A model generated the notes under the pieces. It searched no databases and was not told the origin of the DNA. It saw only the letters and a program-made list of their open reading frames with translations. The position numbers and the translations under genes are program-made. A stretch of DNA of 64,000 nt from Streptomyces sp. NWU339 (GTDB lineage Bacteria; Actinomycetota; Actinomycetes; Streptomycetales; Streptomycetaceae): positions 1-64,000 of the forward strand of contig NZ_QFRK01000042.1 in NCBI RefSeq assembly GCF_003143855.1, written 5' to 3'. Position 1 is the first letter of the stretch; each line of letters starts with the position of its first letter. Shown in pieces: positions 43,668 to 52,104 of this stretch.

Positions 43668-44642
43668 ATGTCCCTCTTCAGCAGTCGTACCAGTAAACGT
43701 CCCCGAATCGTCCCCGCCCTCGACGACGCCGACCTCGCGCGCGTCCTCAAGCAGTTGAACAAGCGCGGTGGGAGCGTCAAGCAGGCGGAGGTGACACTCG
43801 TCGCCACGCTTCTCGAGGAGACCGGGGGCGACTGGGACCGACGCGGCCACCGTGTCTCCGTACTGGCCGACTCGACGGTCGAATCGGGGTCGAAGCTGGC
43901 GTCCGCCTGGCTGGCCAAGGAACCGGAGAACCCCGACGCGCTGGTGTTCCACTCCAGGGTCGGCCTGGTCCGCGGCCTGCGGGACAGGCACCTGGAGGAC
44001 GCGGGGCAGTTGGTGACCCAGTGCCATCGGGCCGCGGAGCTGAATCCGGCGGATCCGTTGCCCTGGGTGACCCTGCTCGGCATGGCCCGGATCGAGCGGT
44101 ACGCGCAGAGCGAGGTCAACGCCATCTGGCGGGAGGCCACCGGACGCGACCGCTGGCACCGCGAGGCGTATCTGCAGATGCTCGCCCATCTGTCGCCGGA
44201 GGAAGGCGGTTCGAGTGCGGCCGTCCTCGACTTCATCGATGTGGTACGCGCCCGTATACCGGCCAACGCGCCGTGCGCCGCGATCGAGGTGACCGCGGCC
44301 GTGCGGCAGTACCAGGGACTGGTGGCGCAGGGCGGCGTCCGGGCCATGACGGCAGGTCAGCTGTGGGAGGGCGGACAGATCGCGGCCTCACTGGAGCAGG
44401 CCGCCTCCCTCTGGGCGAAGCCGGGATTCTTCCAGCACGCGGCGGCCCAGGCGGATCTGAACGTGCTGGCGTACGCGCTGTGCGCGGCCGGACGGGCCGC
44501 CGACGCGCACCCGGTGTTCCAGGCGCTTCAGGGCACGGTGACCCCGTGGCCGTGGAACGACGACGGGCCGGCGGTCCAGCGGTTCGAACAGGACCAGGCC
44601 AAGGCGGAGCGGGGGCGGCAGGGCGGCGTCGGAGGAGCCTGA
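43668..44642 (+). CDS. TPR-like hypothetical protein
   Basis: This 324-residue, largely helical soluble protein contains tetratricopeptide-like segments (DALVFHSRVGLVRGLRDRHL, AAELNPADPLPWVTLLGMAR). It starts MSLFSSRTSKRPRIVPALDD. Closely similar proteins are frequent in Streptomyces, but I know of no function. It is convergent with the whiE hydroxylase gene, 22 bp away. Confidence 0.75.
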   Translation: MSLFSSRTSKRPRIVPALDDADLARVLKQLNKRGGSVKQAEVTLVATLLEETGGDWDRRGHRVSVLADSTVESGSKLASAWLAKEPENPDALVFHSRVGLVRGLRDRHLEDAGQLVTQCHRAAELNPADPLPWVTLLGMARIERYAQSEVNAIWREATGRDRWHREAYLQMLAHLSPEEGGSSAAVLDFIDVVRARIPANAPCAAIEVTAAVRQYQGLVAQGGVRAMTAGQLWEGGQIAASLEQAASLWAKPGFFQHAAAQADLNVLAYALCAAGRAADAHPVFQALQGTVTPWPWNDDGPAVQRFEQDQAKAERGRQGGVGGA

Positions 44643-44664
44643 CGCCGCCGCTCCACGCCCCTCG

Positions 44665-46320
44665 TCAGTCCCGTGGCCGGTCCAGGATGTCCGCGACGGC
44701 GTCGTGCAGCGCCGTCGCGGCGTCCAGAACGGCCCCTTCGGAGCGCCACGCCACGAACCCGTCGGGGCGGACCAGCACCGCGCCGTCCTCGGTGACGCCG
44801 TGGGCCTGTGCCCAGTTCGCATCGGCGTCCGGTGTCAGGTCCGCGGTCGGACCGCTGCCGATCCGGTACGAGTCGAGCGGCACCGGCAGGCGCTTCGCCA
44901 CCTGCTCCGCGGCGGTGTGCCAGGCGCCGTCCTCGGAGCTGAGCAGCACCAGTGACCGCTCGTAGAGGTCGAGGGTGGAGACGCGGGCGCCGGCGCGGTC
45001 CAGCCACAGGTGGGGTGCCCGGCTGCCGGGCTCCCCCGCCAGCTGCAGGCCGTCGGGGACGACCGGCGCCGCCGGGTCGCTGCCGAGGACCGCGCCCCGC
45101 GGATAGCGGTAGCCCAGCGCCACGTTGAGGATTCCGCCCTTCGGGCCCTTGCCGCCGGCGCCCGCCGCGGGCGTGTAGCCGGGGTGACTGTGCTCGACCG
45201 AGCGGTTCGAGGCGCGGGCGCTGGTCGCCTCCGCGACCGGACGACGCTCGGCGTCGTAGGAGTCCAGCAGTCCGGGTCCCGCCCAGCCGCCGAGGACGGC
45301 GGCCAGTTTCCAGGCCAGGTTGTGCGCGTCCTGGATACCGGTGTTGGAACCGAACGCCCCGGTGGGCGACATCTCGTGGGCCGAGTCACCGGCGAGGAAC
45401 ACCCGGCCGTCGGCGTAGCGTTCGGCGACCCGTTCGGCGGCGTGCCAGGCGGCCCGGCCGGTGATCTTGACGTCGAGGTCAGGGGCTCCGATCGCCCGCC
45501 GGATGTGGGCAACGCACCGCTCGTCGGTGAACTCCTCGAAGGTTTCGCCGTGTTCGGGGTGCCAGGGGGCGTGGAACACCCAGTTCTCGGCGTTGTCGAC
45601 CGGGAGCAGCGCCCCATCGGCTTCCGGGTCGGTGAGGTAGCAGAGGATGAACCGCCGGTCGCCGACGATGCTCGCGAGGCCGCGGGAGGAGAAGGTGACG
45701 CTCACGTTGTGGAACAGGTCGCCCGGTCCGTTCTGCCCGATGCCGAGCCGCTCCCGGACAGGGCTGCGCGGGCCGTCCGCTGCGACCAGGTAGTCCGCCC
45801 GGATGGTGGTGTGCTCGCCGGTCTCCCGGCTCTTGACCCGCGCCGTCACACCGTCGCCGTCCTGGTCGAACGACATCATCTCGGTCGCGAAGCGCAGGTC
45901 GCCGCCGAGTTCGCGGGCGTGTGCGAGGAGCACCGGTTCGAGGTCGTTCTGGCTGCACTGGCACCACCCGCCGGGGCTGAACCGGGCCAGTCCGCCGCCG
46001 GGGTCGATCTCCTTGAAGAGCCACTCGCCGTCGCCGTCCACCAGGCTGGGCGTCTGCATGATCCCGTGGTTGTCCGCGAGGACCGACGCGACCTCCCTGA
46101 TCTGCTGCTCGACTCCGGCCACCCGGTACAGCTCCATGGTGCGCACATTGTTCCCGCGCCCGCGCGGGTGGATCGACGTGCCCGGGTGACGTTCGACGAG
46201 CGTGTGCGGCACCCCCAGACGTCCCAGGAACACGGACATGGACAAGCCCACCAGGGAACCGCCGACGATCAGGACGGGCGTGCGGTGGCCGATCTCGTCG
46301 GCCGTTTCCGAACGGTTCAT
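44665..46320 (-). CDS. whiEVIII: Spore-pigment FAD-dependent hydroxylase (WhiE ORFVIII type)
   Basis: This 551-residue class A flavoprotein monooxygenase has the FAD motif VLIVGGSLVGLSMSVFLGR, an Asp-Gly-type middle motif (DYLVAADGPRSPVRE) and GDSAHEMSPTGAFGSNTGIQ. It would hydroxylate the aromatic polyketide late in pigment synthesis. The ATG at 46320 follows GGAGG. As in S. coelicolor whiE, the gene is divergent from ORFs I-VII and so has its own promoter, there dependent on a sporulation sigma factor. Confidence 0.9.
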   Translation of the reverse strand: MNRSETADEIGHRTPVLIVGGSLVGLSMSVFLGRLGVPHTLVERHPGTSIHPRGRGNNVRTMELYRVAGVEQQIREVASVLADNHGIMQTPSLVDGDGEWLFKEIDPGGGLARFSPGGWCQCSQNDLEPVLLAHARELGGDLRFATEMMSFDQDGDGVTARVKSRETGEHTTIRADYLVAADGPRSPVRERLGIGQNGPGDLFHNVSVTFSSRGLASIVGDRRFILCYLTDPEADGALLPVDNAENWVFHAPWHPEHGETFEEFTDERCVAHIRRAIGAPDLDVKITGRAAWHAAERVAERYADGRVFLAGDSAHEMSPTGAFGSNTGIQDAHNLAWKLAAVLGGWAGPGLLDSYDAERRPVAEATSARASNRSVEHSHPGYTPAAGAGGKGPKGGILNVALGYRYPRGAVLGSDPAAPVVPDGLQLAGEPGSRAPHLWLDRAGARVSTLDLYERSLVLLSSEDGAWHTAAEQVAKRLPVPLDSYRIGSGPTADLTPDADANWAQAHGVTEDGAVLVRPDGFVAWRSEGAVLDAATALHDAVADILDRPRD

Positions 46321-46566
46321 TGAACTGCCTCCAGCGTCGCCCGCGACGGGCGTGGAAAAGGATGCCGGATCCATGCCCGGTACAGGCCGTCCCGCGTCCT
46401 GGTGGCACCCGGTTGACGCGGGGTTCACCCACCTGCCCCGTGGCGCTCGCGCACATCACGGGGCGCGTCGACGATCGATGCAGGGCGACCCCGGACCTTC
46501 GGATGCGGCGGCCGTTCCCGACCTCCAGTGAAGAACCTTCCGTGAAGAAGAGGAGAGGTGCGCCGG
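46321..46566. promoter_or_regulatory. Divergent promoter region of the whiE cluster
   Basis: These 246 bp separate the hydroxylase from the polyketide operon. The position corresponds to the whiEP1/P2 region of S. coelicolor, active late in sporulating aerial hyphae. A TTGACG (about 46414) and a GGAG-RBS before each start are visible. I cannot assign sigma-factor boxes with confidence. Confidence 0.5.
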
Positions 46567-47712
46567 ATGACCACCACGGGACGCACGACGGACCGCACGA
46601 CGGGCCGCATACCGCAGTCGGCGTTCGACGGCTCCAGGCTGCGGGTGACCCTGATGCTCGACCTGTACGACGGGGCCCAGGAACAGTTCCTCGACGCGTA
46701 CGAGCACATGAGCAGCATGATCGCGTCCGTCCCCGGTCACATCAGTGACCAGCTCTGCCAGTCGATCGAGAACCCCTCGCAGTGGCTCATCACCAGCGAG
46801 TGGGAGAGCGCCCCGCCCTTCCTCGCCTGGGTGAACAGCGAGGAGCACATCGAGACCGTCCGCCCGCTGCACAGTTGCGTCCGCGACACCCGGTCGATGC
46901 GCTACAGCGTCCTGCGCGAGATGCGGAACGGCCGGCCGCTCACCGGGCAGGCCGCCGAGGACCTCCAGGCGCAGGCCCGCGTCGGTGAGAGCGTGGCCCG
47001 ACACGCCCTCACCTTCACCGTCAAGCCGGGCACCGAGTCCAAGGTCGCGGAGCACCTGGCCGGATACGCGTCCCCCAAGGCCGCGATGGAGAACAACACG
47101 CGGTTGCGCCGCACCTCCGTGTTCATGCACGGCAACCGCGTGGTGCGGGCCATGGAGGTGGAGGGCGACCTGGCCACGGCGCTGCGCCAGGTGGCCGACC
47201 AGCCCGAGACCCGAGCGGCCGAAGAGGCCATCAACCCCTATCTGGAGCACGCCCGGGAGCTCAGCGATCCCGGCTCCATGCGGGTGTTCTTCACCAGGGC
47301 CGCGCTCCCCGCCGTGCACCACGTCGACAGGGACGGGCCCCGGCCCGCGGGTCTGCGGCGGCATGCGCTGTACTACCCGGCCGTCGCGGGCCGCGGGGAG
47401 GAACTGGCCCGGTTCCTCTCCCACCAGGACGAGGCCGCGGCCGACGAACCGGACGGCCCGGTGTACTCGAGCACCGTCTTCCAGCGCGACAACGTCGTGG
47501 TCCGTCTGATCGACGCCACCGGCGACCTCGACCTCGACCCCCTCGCGGCGCTCGGCATCAAGGGCGCGGGGAAGGCGGCGGAGCTGGAGCGGCTCATGGA
47601 CGGCGCCGCGGTCGGCGTCGAGGGCCCGCTGGACTCGGAACGCAACATCAACCGGCTGCTGTCGCACGCCGACATGCTGCCCGTCACCGACCGCAGCGCG
47701 GCGGATTCCTGA
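46567..47712 (+). CDS. whiEI: Spore-pigment SchA/CurD-like protein (WhiE ORFI)
   Basis: This 381-residue protein has an N-terminal antibiotic-biosynthesis-monooxygenase-like region (about 20-115, LRVTLMLDLYDGAQEQFLDA) and a C-terminal SchA/CurD domain (about 135-375). The family occurs in spore-pigment clusters; its exact reaction is unknown. The ATG at 46567 is chosen because AGGAGAGG lies 8 nt upstream. Confidence 0.9.
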   Translation: MTTTGRTTDRTTGRIPQSAFDGSRLRVTLMLDLYDGAQEQFLDAYEHMSSMIASVPGHISDQLCQSIENPSQWLITSEWESAPPFLAWVNSEEHIETVRPLHSCVRDTRSMRYSVLREMRNGRPLTGQAAEDLQAQARVGESVARHALTFTVKPGTESKVAEHLAGYASPKAAMENNTRLRRTSVFMHGNRVVRAMEVEGDLATALRQVADQPETRAAEEAINPYLEHARELSDPGSMRVFFTRAALPAVHHVDRDGPRPAGLRRHALYYPAVAGRGEELARFLSHQDEAAADEPDGPVYSSTVFQRDNVVVRLIDATGDLDLDPLAALGIKGAGKAAELERLMDGAAVGVEGPLDSERNINRLLSHADMLPVTDRSAADS

Positions 47713-47780
47713 CGGCAAACCGCGGGGACGTTCGCAGCCCGCGCGCCCGGACGTCCCCGCCACACCCGGAGGTACCAACC

Positions 47781-48263
47781 ATGTCCAAACAGCATCCACG
47801 CATCGTGGACCTGAGCGAGACGGAGCCCAACCGACGGCGCGGGGGCGACCTCAGAACCCTGCTCACCCCGGCCACGGTGGGTTCCACCAGCGGTTTCATG
47901 GGGCTGGCCATCATCCAGCCCGGTGAGCGCATCGGCGAGCACTACCACCCGTACTCCGAGGAGTTCGTCTACGTCGTCAGCGGCGCCCTCGAAGTCGACC
48001 TGGACGGGGAGCCGTTCGCGCTCCGGGCCGAGCAGGGGCTGATGATCCCGATCGACATGCGGCACCGCTTCCGCAACGTCTCCGACGCCGAGGCCCGCAT
48101 GGTGTTCCACCTGGGTCCGCTCGCCCCGCACCCGAGTCTCGGTCACGTCGACACCGAGGAGAACGCCGGCTCCGTGGCCGGTCCCCAGCTGACCGTGGGC
48201 GGGCCGGTTGCGTCCGGGCCGGGTCAGGACCGGCCGGCCGATCGCAGTGGGGCCATAAAATGA
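47781..48263 (+). CDS. whiEII: Spore-pigment cupin protein (WhiE ORFII)
   Basis: This 160-residue single-cupin protein has the metal-binding motif GEHYHPYSEEFVYVVSG (His, His, Glu) and a second His in MRHRFRNVSD. It is a likely pigment-tailoring or stabilising enzyme. The ATG follows GGAGG. Its stop overlaps the KS-alpha start by 4 nt (ATGA). Confidence 0.9.
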   Translation: MSKQHPRIVDLSETEPNRRRGGDLRTLLTPATVGSTSGFMGLAIIQPGERIGEHYHPYSEEFVYVVSGALEVDLDGEPFALRAEQGLMIPIDMRHRFRNVSDAEARMVFHLGPLAPHPSLGHVDTEENAGSVAGPQLTVGGPVASGPGQDRPADRSGAIK

Positions 48264-49528
48264 CCCGGCGAGTGGCCGTCACCGGTATCGGTGTGGTCGC
48301 TCCCGGCGGCACCGGAGCGACGGCCTTCTGGGATCTGCTCGCAGCCGGCCGCACCGCGACCCGCGGCATCACCCTGTTCGATCCGAGCGGTCTTCGCTCC
48401 CGCATAGCCGCCGAGTGCGACTTCGACCCGTTCGCCCACGGCCTCGACCCGGATCTGTGCCAGCACGCCGACCGGTACATCCAGTTCGCCGCGGTGGCCG
48501 CCGCCGAGGCGGTCCGCGACTCCGGGCTCGACGTCGCCACCGACGACCCCTGGCGCACCGCGGTGTCGCTGGGCAGCGCGGTCGGCGGCACCACCCGGCT
48601 GGAGCACGACTACGTGCAGGTCAGCGAGCACGGCAAGCGCTGGGACGTGGACCACCGGCAGGCCGACCCGAAACTGCACATGGCGTTCCAGCCGAGCACC
48701 CTCGCCTCGGTCGTCGCCGAGCGGTTCGGCGCGCGGGGCCCCGTGCAGACCGTCTCCACCGGTTGCACCTCCGGCCTCGACGCGGTCGGTTACGGCTTCC
48801 ACACCATCGCCGAGGGCCGGGCCGACGTCTGCATCGCCGGGGCGTCGGACTCCCCGATCTCGCCGATCACGATGGCCTGCTTCGACGCCATCAAGGCGAC
48901 CTCGCCGAACAACGACGACCCGGAGCACGCCTCCCGGCCGTTCGACGCCCGCCGCGACGGCTTCGTGATGGGCGAGGGCGCGGCGGTGCTCGTCCTCGAG
49001 GAGTACGAGCACGCCCGGGCCCGCGGCGCGGAGATCCACTGCGAGATCAGCGGGTACGCCACGTACGGCAACGCCTACCACATGACCGGTCTGACCACCG
49101 AGGGCCTGGAGATGGCGCGGGCCATCGACAGCACGCTCGACCAGGCCCGTCTCGACCCCACACTGATCGACTACGTCAACGCGCACGGCTCCGGCACCCG
49201 GCAGAACGACCGGCACGAGACGGCCGCGGTGAAGCGGTCCCTCGGCGCCCACGCCCACGAGACGCCCATGAGCTCCATCAAGTCGATGGTGGGGCACTCG
49301 CTCGGCGCGATCGGCGCGATCGAGGTGGTCGCCTGTGTGCTCGCCCTCAAGCACCAGGTCGTACCGCCGACGGCGAACTACGAGACCCCCGACCCCGAGT
49401 GCGACCTGGACTACGTGCCGCGCACCGCCCGTCCGCGGAGGCTGAGGAACGTGCTCTCCGTCGGCAGCGGATTCGGCGGTTTCCAGTCCGCGGTGCTGCT
49501 GACCGGGCCGGGTGGGAGGACCCGATGA
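48260..49528 (+). CDS. whiEIII: Ketosynthase alpha of the spore-pigment type II PKS (WhiE ORFIII)
   Basis: This 422-residue ketosynthase has the catalytic Cys in VSTGCTSGLDA and the two His residues in NAHGSGTRQND and MVGHSLGAIG. With the KS-beta it extends malonyl units on the ACP to a long poly-beta-ketone. The length is usual. It is coupled at both ends by ATGA overlaps. Confidence 0.96.
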   Translation: MTRRVAVTGIGVVAPGGTGATAFWDLLAAGRTATRGITLFDPSGLRSRIAAECDFDPFAHGLDPDLCQHADRYIQFAAVAAAEAVRDSGLDVATDDPWRTAVSLGSAVGGTTRLEHDYVQVSEHGKRWDVDHRQADPKLHMAFQPSTLASVVAERFGARGPVQTVSTGCTSGLDAVGYGFHTIAEGRADVCIAGASDSPISPITMACFDAIKATSPNNDDPEHASRPFDARRDGFVMGEGAAVLVLEEYEHARARGAEIHCEISGYATYGNAYHMTGLTTEGLEMARAIDSTLDQARLDPTLIDYVNAHGSGTRQNDRHETAAVKRSLGAHAHETPMSSIKSMVGHSLGAIGAIEVVACVLALKHQVVPPTANYETPDPECDLDYVPRTARPRRLRNVLSVGSGFGGFQSAVLLTGPGGRTR

Positions 49529-50790
49529 GCACTCAGCGTACTCAGCGCACTCCGCGCCCCCGCCGCGCCGCCATCACCGGCATCGGTGTGATCGCGCCCA
49601 ACGGACTGCGGACCGACGCCTACTGGAAGTCCGTCAGCGAAGGTGTCGGCGTGCTGGACCGGATCACCCGCGAGGGCTGCGGACATCTGCCGCTGCGGGT
49701 GGCGGGCGAGGTCCGGGCCTTCGACGCGGCGGCCCTCATCGAGGACCGCTTCCTGGTCCAGACCGACCGGTTCAGCCACTTCGCGATGGCGGCGGCCGCC
49801 CTCGCCCTCGACGACGCCGGGCTCGGCAGCGGAGATCCCGCGGAGCCGTTCTCCATCGGCGTGGTCACCGCGGCCGGTTCCGGCGGCGGTGAGTTCGGAC
49901 AGCGAGAACTGCAGAAACTCTGGGGGCAGGGCCCGCGGTTCGTCGGTCCGTACCAGTCCATCGCCTGGTTCTACGCCGCGAGCACCGGCCAGATCTCCAT
50001 CCGCGGCGGCTTCAAGGGCCCGTGCGGGGTGGTGGCGAGCGACGAGGCCGGCGGGCTCGACTCCCTCGCGCACGCCGCCGGGGCGGTCCGGCGCGGCACC
50101 GACACGATGATCGTCGGCGCCGCGGAGGCACCCCTCGCCCCCTACTCGATGGTCTGCCAGCTCGGCTACCCCGAGCTCAGCACGGCCGAGGACCCGGACC
50201 TGGCCTACCGTCCGTTCACCTCGGACGCCTGCGGGTTCGTACCCGCCGAGGGTGGCGCCCTGCTCGTCGTCGAGGACGAGGAACGCGCCCGCGAACGCGG
50301 GGCGCCGGTACGGGCCACCGTGGCCGGCCATGCCGCCACCTTCACCGGTGCGTCCCGCTGGGAGGAGTCCCGGGAGGGGCTGGCCCGCGCGATCCGCGGC
50401 GCCCTCGACGAGGCGGGCGCGGCCCCGGAGGAGGTCGACGTGGTGTTCGCCGACGCCATGGGCGTCCCGGAGGCGGACCGCGCCGAGGCGCTGGCGATCG
50501 CCGACGCACTCGGCACGCACGGCACACGGGTGCCCGTCACGGCACCCAAGACCGGTTTCGGCCGGGCCCACTGCGCGGCGCCCGTGCTGGACACGGTGGC
50601 CGCGGTGCTCGCCATGGAACACGGTCAGGTGCCTCCCACACCCAACGTGTTCGACATCTGCCACGACCTCGACCTGGTGATGTCGCGTGCTCGGCCCGCC
50701 GAGTTGCGCACGGCCCTCGTTCTCAGCAGGGGACTGATGGGCTCCAACGCGGCGCTGGTCGTGCGTCGCGGTGGCGAATCCGCCCGGTAG
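49525..50790 (+). CDS. whiEIV: Chain-length factor / ketosynthase beta (WhiE ORFIV)
   Basis: This 421-residue KS homologue has the nucleophile position occupied by Glu: ASDEAGGLDS aligns with TGCTSGLDA of KS-alpha. Actinorhodin-type chain-length factors have Gln there. It controls chain length and probably decarboxylates malonyl-ACP for priming. The start overlaps the KS-alpha stop. Confidence 0.95.
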   Translation: MSTQRTQRTPRPRRAAITGIGVIAPNGLRTDAYWKSVSEGVGVLDRITREGCGHLPLRVAGEVRAFDAAALIEDRFLVQTDRFSHFAMAAAALALDDAGLGSGDPAEPFSIGVVTAAGSGGGEFGQRELQKLWGQGPRFVGPYQSIAWFYAASTGQISIRGGFKGPCGVVASDEAGGLDSLAHAAGAVRRGTDTMIVGAAEAPLAPYSMVCQLGYPELSTAEDPDLAYRPFTSDACGFVPAEGGALLVVEDEERARERGAPVRATVAGHAATFTGASRWEESREGLARAIRGALDEAGAAPEEVDVVFADAMGVPEADRAEALAIADALGTHGTRVPVTAPKTGFGRAHCAAPVLDTVAAVLAMEHGQVPPTPNVFDICHDLDLVMSRARPAELRTALVLSRGLMGSNAALVVRRGGESAR

Positions 50791-50818
50791 TGCCGGGCGG
50801 GAAAGGAGCAGACAACCC

Positions 50819-51079
50819 ATGATCACCACCGAAGTGACCTTCGACGAACTGGCTGCCCTGATGAAGAAGGCGGCCGGCATCACCGTGGACCCCGCGGAAC
50901 TCAGGCAGGCGGCGGAGTCCCCCTTCGACTCCTTCGGCCTCGACTCGCTCGGCCTGCTCGGCATCGTCGGCGAGCTGGAGAACCGGTACAGCGGGTCGCT
51001 TCCCCCCGACTCGGAGCGCTGCAGGACGCCCCGGGAATTCCTCGACCTCGTCAACAGCACCCTCAAGGCTGGAGCCTGA
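50819..51079 (+). CDS. whiEV: Acyl carrier protein of the spore-pigment PKS (WhiE ORFV)
   Basis: This 86-residue carrier protein has the phosphopantetheine attachment Ser in FGLDSLGLLGIV. The ATG at 50819 follows AAAGGAG. The next gene begins 1 nt after its stop. Confidence 0.95.
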   Translation: MITTEVTFDELAALMKKAAGITVDPAELRQAAESPFDSFGLDSLGLLGIVGELENRYSGSLPPDSERCRTPREFLDLVNSTLKAGA

Positions 51080-51080
51080 A

Positions 51081-51560
51081 GTGACAGGACACACCGAGAA
51101 CAGCATCACTGTCGACGCTCCCTTCGACCTCGTCTGGGAGATGACCAACGACCTCGAGAACTGGCCGCAGCTGTTCAGCGAGTACGCGTCCGTCGAGGTG
51201 CTCTCCCGCGAGGGGGACACCACGACGTTCCGGCTGACCATGCACCCGGACGACAACGGGAAGGTGTGGAGCTGGGTCTCCGAGCGCACCCCCGACCGCG
51301 CCACGCGGAGTGTGCGCGCCCGTCGCGTCGAAACGGGGCCCTTCGCCCACATGGACATCCTGTGGGAGTACGAGGAGCTCCCGGGCGGCGTCCGGATGCG
51401 CTGGACCCAGGACTTCGCGATGAAGCCCGACGCCCCGGTCGACGACGACTGGATGACGGACAACATCAACCGCAACTCGCGTACGCAGATGGCGCTCATC
51501 CGGGACCGGATCGAGCAGGCCGCCCGCGACCGCAAGGGCGCGTCCGTCACGTCCGGCTGA
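51081..51560 (+). CDS. whiEVI: Aromatase/cyclase, SRPBCC fold (WhiE ORFVI)
   Basis: This 159-residue protein has a helix-grip fold (SITVDAPFDLVWEMTNDLEN at the start, RMRWTQDFAMKPDAPVDD in the middle). Related cyclases (TcmN type) fold and aromatise the first rings. The GTG at 51081 lies next to the acpP stop, so translation is coupled. Confidence 0.93.
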   Translation: MTGHTENSITVDAPFDLVWEMTNDLENWPQLFSEYASVEVLSREGDTTTFRLTMHPDDNGKVWSWVSERTPDRATRSVRARRVETGPFAHMDILWEYEELPGGVRMRWTQDFAMKPDAPVDDDWMTDNINRNSRTQMALIRDRIEQAARDRKGASVTSG

Positions 51561-51588
51561 CCGCCGACCCACCCGGAAAGGACCGTCG

Positions 51589-51924
51589 ATGCACCACGCA
51601 CTCATCGTCGCCCGTATGGCGCCCGGTTCGGCGCCGCGGATCGCCGACGTGTTCGCCGCCTCCGACCGGGGCGAGCTCCCCCACCTGATCGGAGTGAACC
51701 GCCGCAGGCTCTTCCAGTTCGGTGACGACCTGTATCTGCACCTCATCGAGTCCGAGCAGGACCCGGCACCCGCCATCGCGAAGGTGGCCGGGCATCCCGA
51801 GTTCCGCGGCATCAGTGAGCAGCTGGAGGCGTACGTCAGCCCGTACGACCCCGCGACGTGGCGCAGTCCCAAGGACGCCATGGCGCAGTGCTTCTACCAC
51901 TGGGAGCGCGACGCCGGCTCCTGA
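51589..51924 (+). CDS. whiEVII: TcmI-family polyketide cyclase (WhiE ORFVII)
   Basis: This 111-residue ferredoxin-like cyclase contains VARMAPGSAPRIADVFAASD, a family region, and ends AMAQCFYHWERD as in TcmI/WhiE VII proteins. It closes a late ring. The ATG follows GGAAAGG. It ends the operon ahead of a strong hairpin. Confidence 0.93.
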   Translation: MHHALIVARMAPGSAPRIADVFAASDRGELPHLIGVNRRRLFQFGDDLYLHLIESEQDPAPAIAKVAGHPEFRGISEQLEAYVSPYDPATWRSPKDAMAQCFYHWERDAGS

Positions 51925-51939
51925 GCGGGCGAACCGAAC

Positions 51940-51992
51940 AGCCCCGAGGCCGCCGATGCCGCGCATGTCGCGGAGCCGACGGCCTCGGGGCT
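51940..51992 (+). terminator. Terminator of the whiE operon
   Basis: agccccgaggccg (51940-51952) and cggcctcggggct (51980-51992) form a 13-bp perfect stem with a 27-nt loop that itself has gccg repeats. It lies 15 bp after the last whiE stop. Confidence 0.85.
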
Positions 51993-52104
51993 GAGCCGTG
52001 TGCGGATCACCCGGATGAGCCGTGGTGCCACGCCACCCGGCGAAGCGGCGTGGACCGCCCGGCGGCAGAAGTCGCCCAGGGCTGCCGCCGGGAACGCACT
52101 CCGC

